A stretch of 7,466 bases of DNA from NCBI GenBank assembly GCA_003509065.1, contig DODG01000124.1, forward strand, positions 3,730 through 11,195, in the 5' to 3' direction. A program made the translations under genes and the position numbers. Of the stretch, positions 5,778-7,466 are shown one piece after another. Positions within the stretch are counted from its first letter, which is position 1; each line of letters starts with the position of its first letter. This DNA is from Acidobacteriota bacterium. GTDB lineage: Bacteria; Acidobacteriota; Vicinamibacteria; Vicinamibacterales; UBA823. The notes under the pieces were generated by a model, which made no database searches, had not been told where the DNA came from, and saw nothing but the letters and a program-made list of their open reading frames with translations.

Positions 5778-6971
5778 ATGCCAAAACTGCAGGATTTCAA
5801 TACTCCGTTGGTCTATAAAGTGGATGACTCAGAAGCTACTGTTTCCACGAGTTCAGGACCGATACCAAGTCAACTGTCCTATCGTGTCGACATTCGTTCT
5901 CTTGACGGCATGCAGAAGGAGGCAGTCGTCCGTCAATTAGTCCCGCCTGGAGCAACTTGGAGATTAGTTTCAGACGAAGGTCCATATCTGAATGGCACTG
6001 ATCTCGCACCATTTCCTCTCGCCTTTTTTGCTGCAGGCCTCCAATTCTGCTACATGAGCCAACTTGTGGAACTTTTGCGGGCCAATAAAGTCAATATCCA
6101 CTCGCTCGCCGTCGATCAGGATACAAAGTACACGATGACCGGCTCAGCCTTACGAGGTGACATGATCGGAGAAGGTGTTCCGGCTGAGTTGACTGTAAAA
6201 CTGGAATCGGATGCCTCTCCTGAAATTCTGGCACCACTTGTGATGAAGGCCTCTGATCTTTCACCAGCACACGCAGTCATGCGAGACCTATTCACAAATA
6301 CATTTGCACTCCAACTAAATGGCAATCAAGTTTCACTCTCTGACATGGCGCCCTCGCCGAACGATCTGGTAGTCAAGCCTCAAGAGAGTTTTCACAACCT
6401 GCAACCAGCCACAAACAACAGCTTTCGAGAAAATCTTGTCACGAAAATAAAGACGGCCGAAGTGAAGCATGGAGTAACAGGAGGTGCCGGATCAAGCTTA
6501 CAGGCAGAACAGAAGCGTACGCTACACATTCATTCGGAAGCTAGATTGGTCGGCAACGATCTCTTCGAAACAGACATTCATCTATTTCAGCCACTTGGCA
6601 GCAGCTTCCGTTTTCTCTGTGACGCGGCTGGCGGAACGACAGCCCCAGGACCTCTCGCCTACCTGTCGGCAGGCGTGGGATTCTGCTATATGACGCAGCT
6701 TGGACGCTACGCCTACATCACAAAACAGAACGTTCGTTCAAGTCAGATTGTACAATTCAATGATTACCTGCAACCTGGGCCAAATGGTACAAGCGCAAAA
6801 GCCGGCCCGACAGACACGCAAGTCTTCATGGATGCTGAGGAAACCGACGAGAGTGCGAAACGTTCCGTTCGAATGGGTGAACAGACCTGTTTTTTACACG
6901 GATCAATGCGTGAGACCTATCCGACTATTATTCGAGCTACGCTGAATAGTAAAACATTGCCGCTTCCGTAA
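5778..6971 (+). CDS. Tandem OsmC-domain protein of unknown function
   Basis: A 397-residue protein that appears to be two OsmC/Ohr-like domains joined head to tail; ordinary OsmC proteins are about 140 residues. Domain 1 (about 33-190) contains PFPLAFFAAGLQFCYMSQL with Cys91. Domain 2 (about 245-393) contains PGPLAYLSAGVGFCYMTQL with Cys303. OsmC proteins use two cysteines to reduce organic hydroperoxides. The second cysteine appears kept in domain 2 (EQTCFLHGSMR, Cys371), but the matching site in domain 1 reads DLSPAHAVMRDLF, with Ser162 where Cys is expected. Domain 1 may thus be structural or ligand-binding and domain 2 catalytic. No signal peptide or membrane segment is seen. It is divergent from boxC and 15 bp upstream of the CoA ligase, suggesting a role tied to aromatic metabolism such as peroxide defence. 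The function is unknown. Confidence 0.85.
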   Translation: MPKLQDFNTPLVYKVDDSEATVSTSSGPIPSQLSYRVDIRSLDGMQKEAVVRQLVPPGATWRLVSDEGPYLNGTDLAPFPLAFFAAGLQFCYMSQLVELLRANKVNIHSLAVDQDTKYTMTGSALRGDMIGEGVPAELTVKLESDASPEILAPLVMKASDLSPAHAVMRDLFTNTFALQLNGNQVSLSDMAPSPNDLVVKPQESFHNLQPATNNSFRENLVTKIKTAEVKHGVTGGAGSSLQAEQKRTLHIHSEARLVGNDLFETDIHLFQPLGSSFRFLCDAAGGTTAPGPLAYLSAGVGFCYMTQLGRYAYITKQNVRSSQIVQFNDYLQPGPNGTSAKAGPTDTQVFMDAEETDESAKRSVRMGEQTCFLHGSMRETYPTIIRATLNSKTLPLP

Positions 6972-6986
6972 TCTTGACGAATTGCT

Positions 6987-7466
6987 TTGATATATAAGCC
7001 TGATCTCGAAACAGCCACGCCTGAACAGATTCGTACGAGGCAGCTCGAACGACTCAATGAACTTCTCGACACGATTCTTCCAGAAAATAGATTCTATGCA
7101 CGAAAGTTCGACTCAATCACGACTCCACTAGATTGGGATCAGTTTGAAGCGCTGCCATTTACAACGAAGTCTGAACTCGTCGCTGACCAAGCTACAACAC
7201 CCCCATTGGGTACAATCGCTACCTATGAACGTGACCGTTACATCACCTACCACCAAACGTCTGGTACTACTGGAAAACCATTAACCATTCTCGACACCGA
7301 AGAAAGTTGGAACTGGTGGGCGGAGTGTTGGCAATACGTCTATCATGGGGCTAGTCTGAATCACAAAGACCGGCTTTTTCTAGCGTTTTCATTCGGACCA
7401 TTTATTGGTTTCTGGGCTGCCCACAACGCAGGCATCAAACTCGGAGCCTTGACAATTCCAGGAGGC
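6987..7466 (+). CDS. PaaK-type AMP-forming acyl/aryl-CoA ligase, 5' part only
   Basis: The first 160 residues are visible before the window ends; the frame stays open. The AMP-binding P-loop TSGTTGKP lies at residues 91-98, followed by LFLAFSFGPFIGFW and AGIKLGALTIPGG, typical of the phenylacetate-CoA ligase family. The P-loop comes early, as in PaaK-like ligases and unlike the longer benzoate-CoA ligases of the BclA type. A stop in frame at 6975-6977 leaves TTG at 6987 as the only common start codon before conserved sequence; no Shine-Dalgarno is seen, so translation may be coupled to the OsmC gene, which ends 15 bp earlier. Such enzymes join a carboxylic acid to CoA with ATP. Beside boxB/boxC the likely substrate is benzoate or a related aromatic acid, but this is inference. 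Family assignment is good; start and substrate are uncertain. Confidence 0.88.
   Translation, partial: MIYKPDLETATPEQIRTRQLERLNELLDTILPENRFYARKFDSITTPLDWDQFEALPFTTKSELVADQATTPPLGTIATYERDRYITYHQTSGTTGKPLTILDTEESWNWWAECWQYVYHGASLNHKDRLFLAFSFGPFIGFWAAHNAGIKLGALTIPGG

Noticed and set aside
5672..5800. N-terminal extension of the boxC frame with a hydrophobic, signal-peptide-like stretch
   Set aside because: It translates AT-rich promoter-like DNA and overlaps the OsmC gene start. BoxC is a cytosolic enzyme whose conserved sequence begins soon after the ATG at 5671.

Overview
This window looks like part of a bacterial chromosome from an aerobic heterotroph of roughly 50% GC (judged by eye). It carries the core of the aerobic benzoyl-CoA (Box) pathway for aromatic degradation. 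The host phylum cannot be fixed from the sequence. The NuoB start and the Thermus-like 7Fe ferredoxin would fit an uncultivated lineage such as Acidobacteriota, but that is a weak inference.

Minus strand (5671 down to 1): six genes run in one direction. They are boxC (benzoyl-CoA-dihydrodiol lyase), boxB (diiron benzoyl-CoA epoxidase), a 3-hydroxyacyl-CoA dehydrogenase, an enoyl-CoA hydratase, a small 7Fe ferredoxin and the 5' part of nuoB (complex I). The first four are separated by only 40-65 bp and form a likely operon: BoxB epoxidises benzoyl-CoA, BoxC opens the ring, and the hydratase and dehydrogenase carry out later beta-oxidation-type steps on the C6 dehydroadipyl-CoA product. A 204-bp gap separates these from the ferredoxin, which has its own strong ribosome binding site, so ferredoxin and nuoB may form a second transcription unit.

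Plus strand (5778 to the end): divergent from boxC are a protein with two fused OsmC-like domains and, 15 bp downstream, the 5' end of a PaaK-type AMP-forming acyl/aryl-CoA ligase cut by the window edge. The ligase could make the CoA thioester that feeds BoxB. The OsmC protein is the least explained gene and the best candidate for an undescribed accessory role.

Missing from the window: boxA (the reductase that normally feeds electrons to BoxB), boxD (the semialdehyde dehydrogenase), a thiolase, a regulator and a transporter. No RNA genes, mobile elements, CRISPR arrays or clear terminators were found. No gene-free stretch exceeds 300 bp; the longest are 633-836 and 5672-5777.
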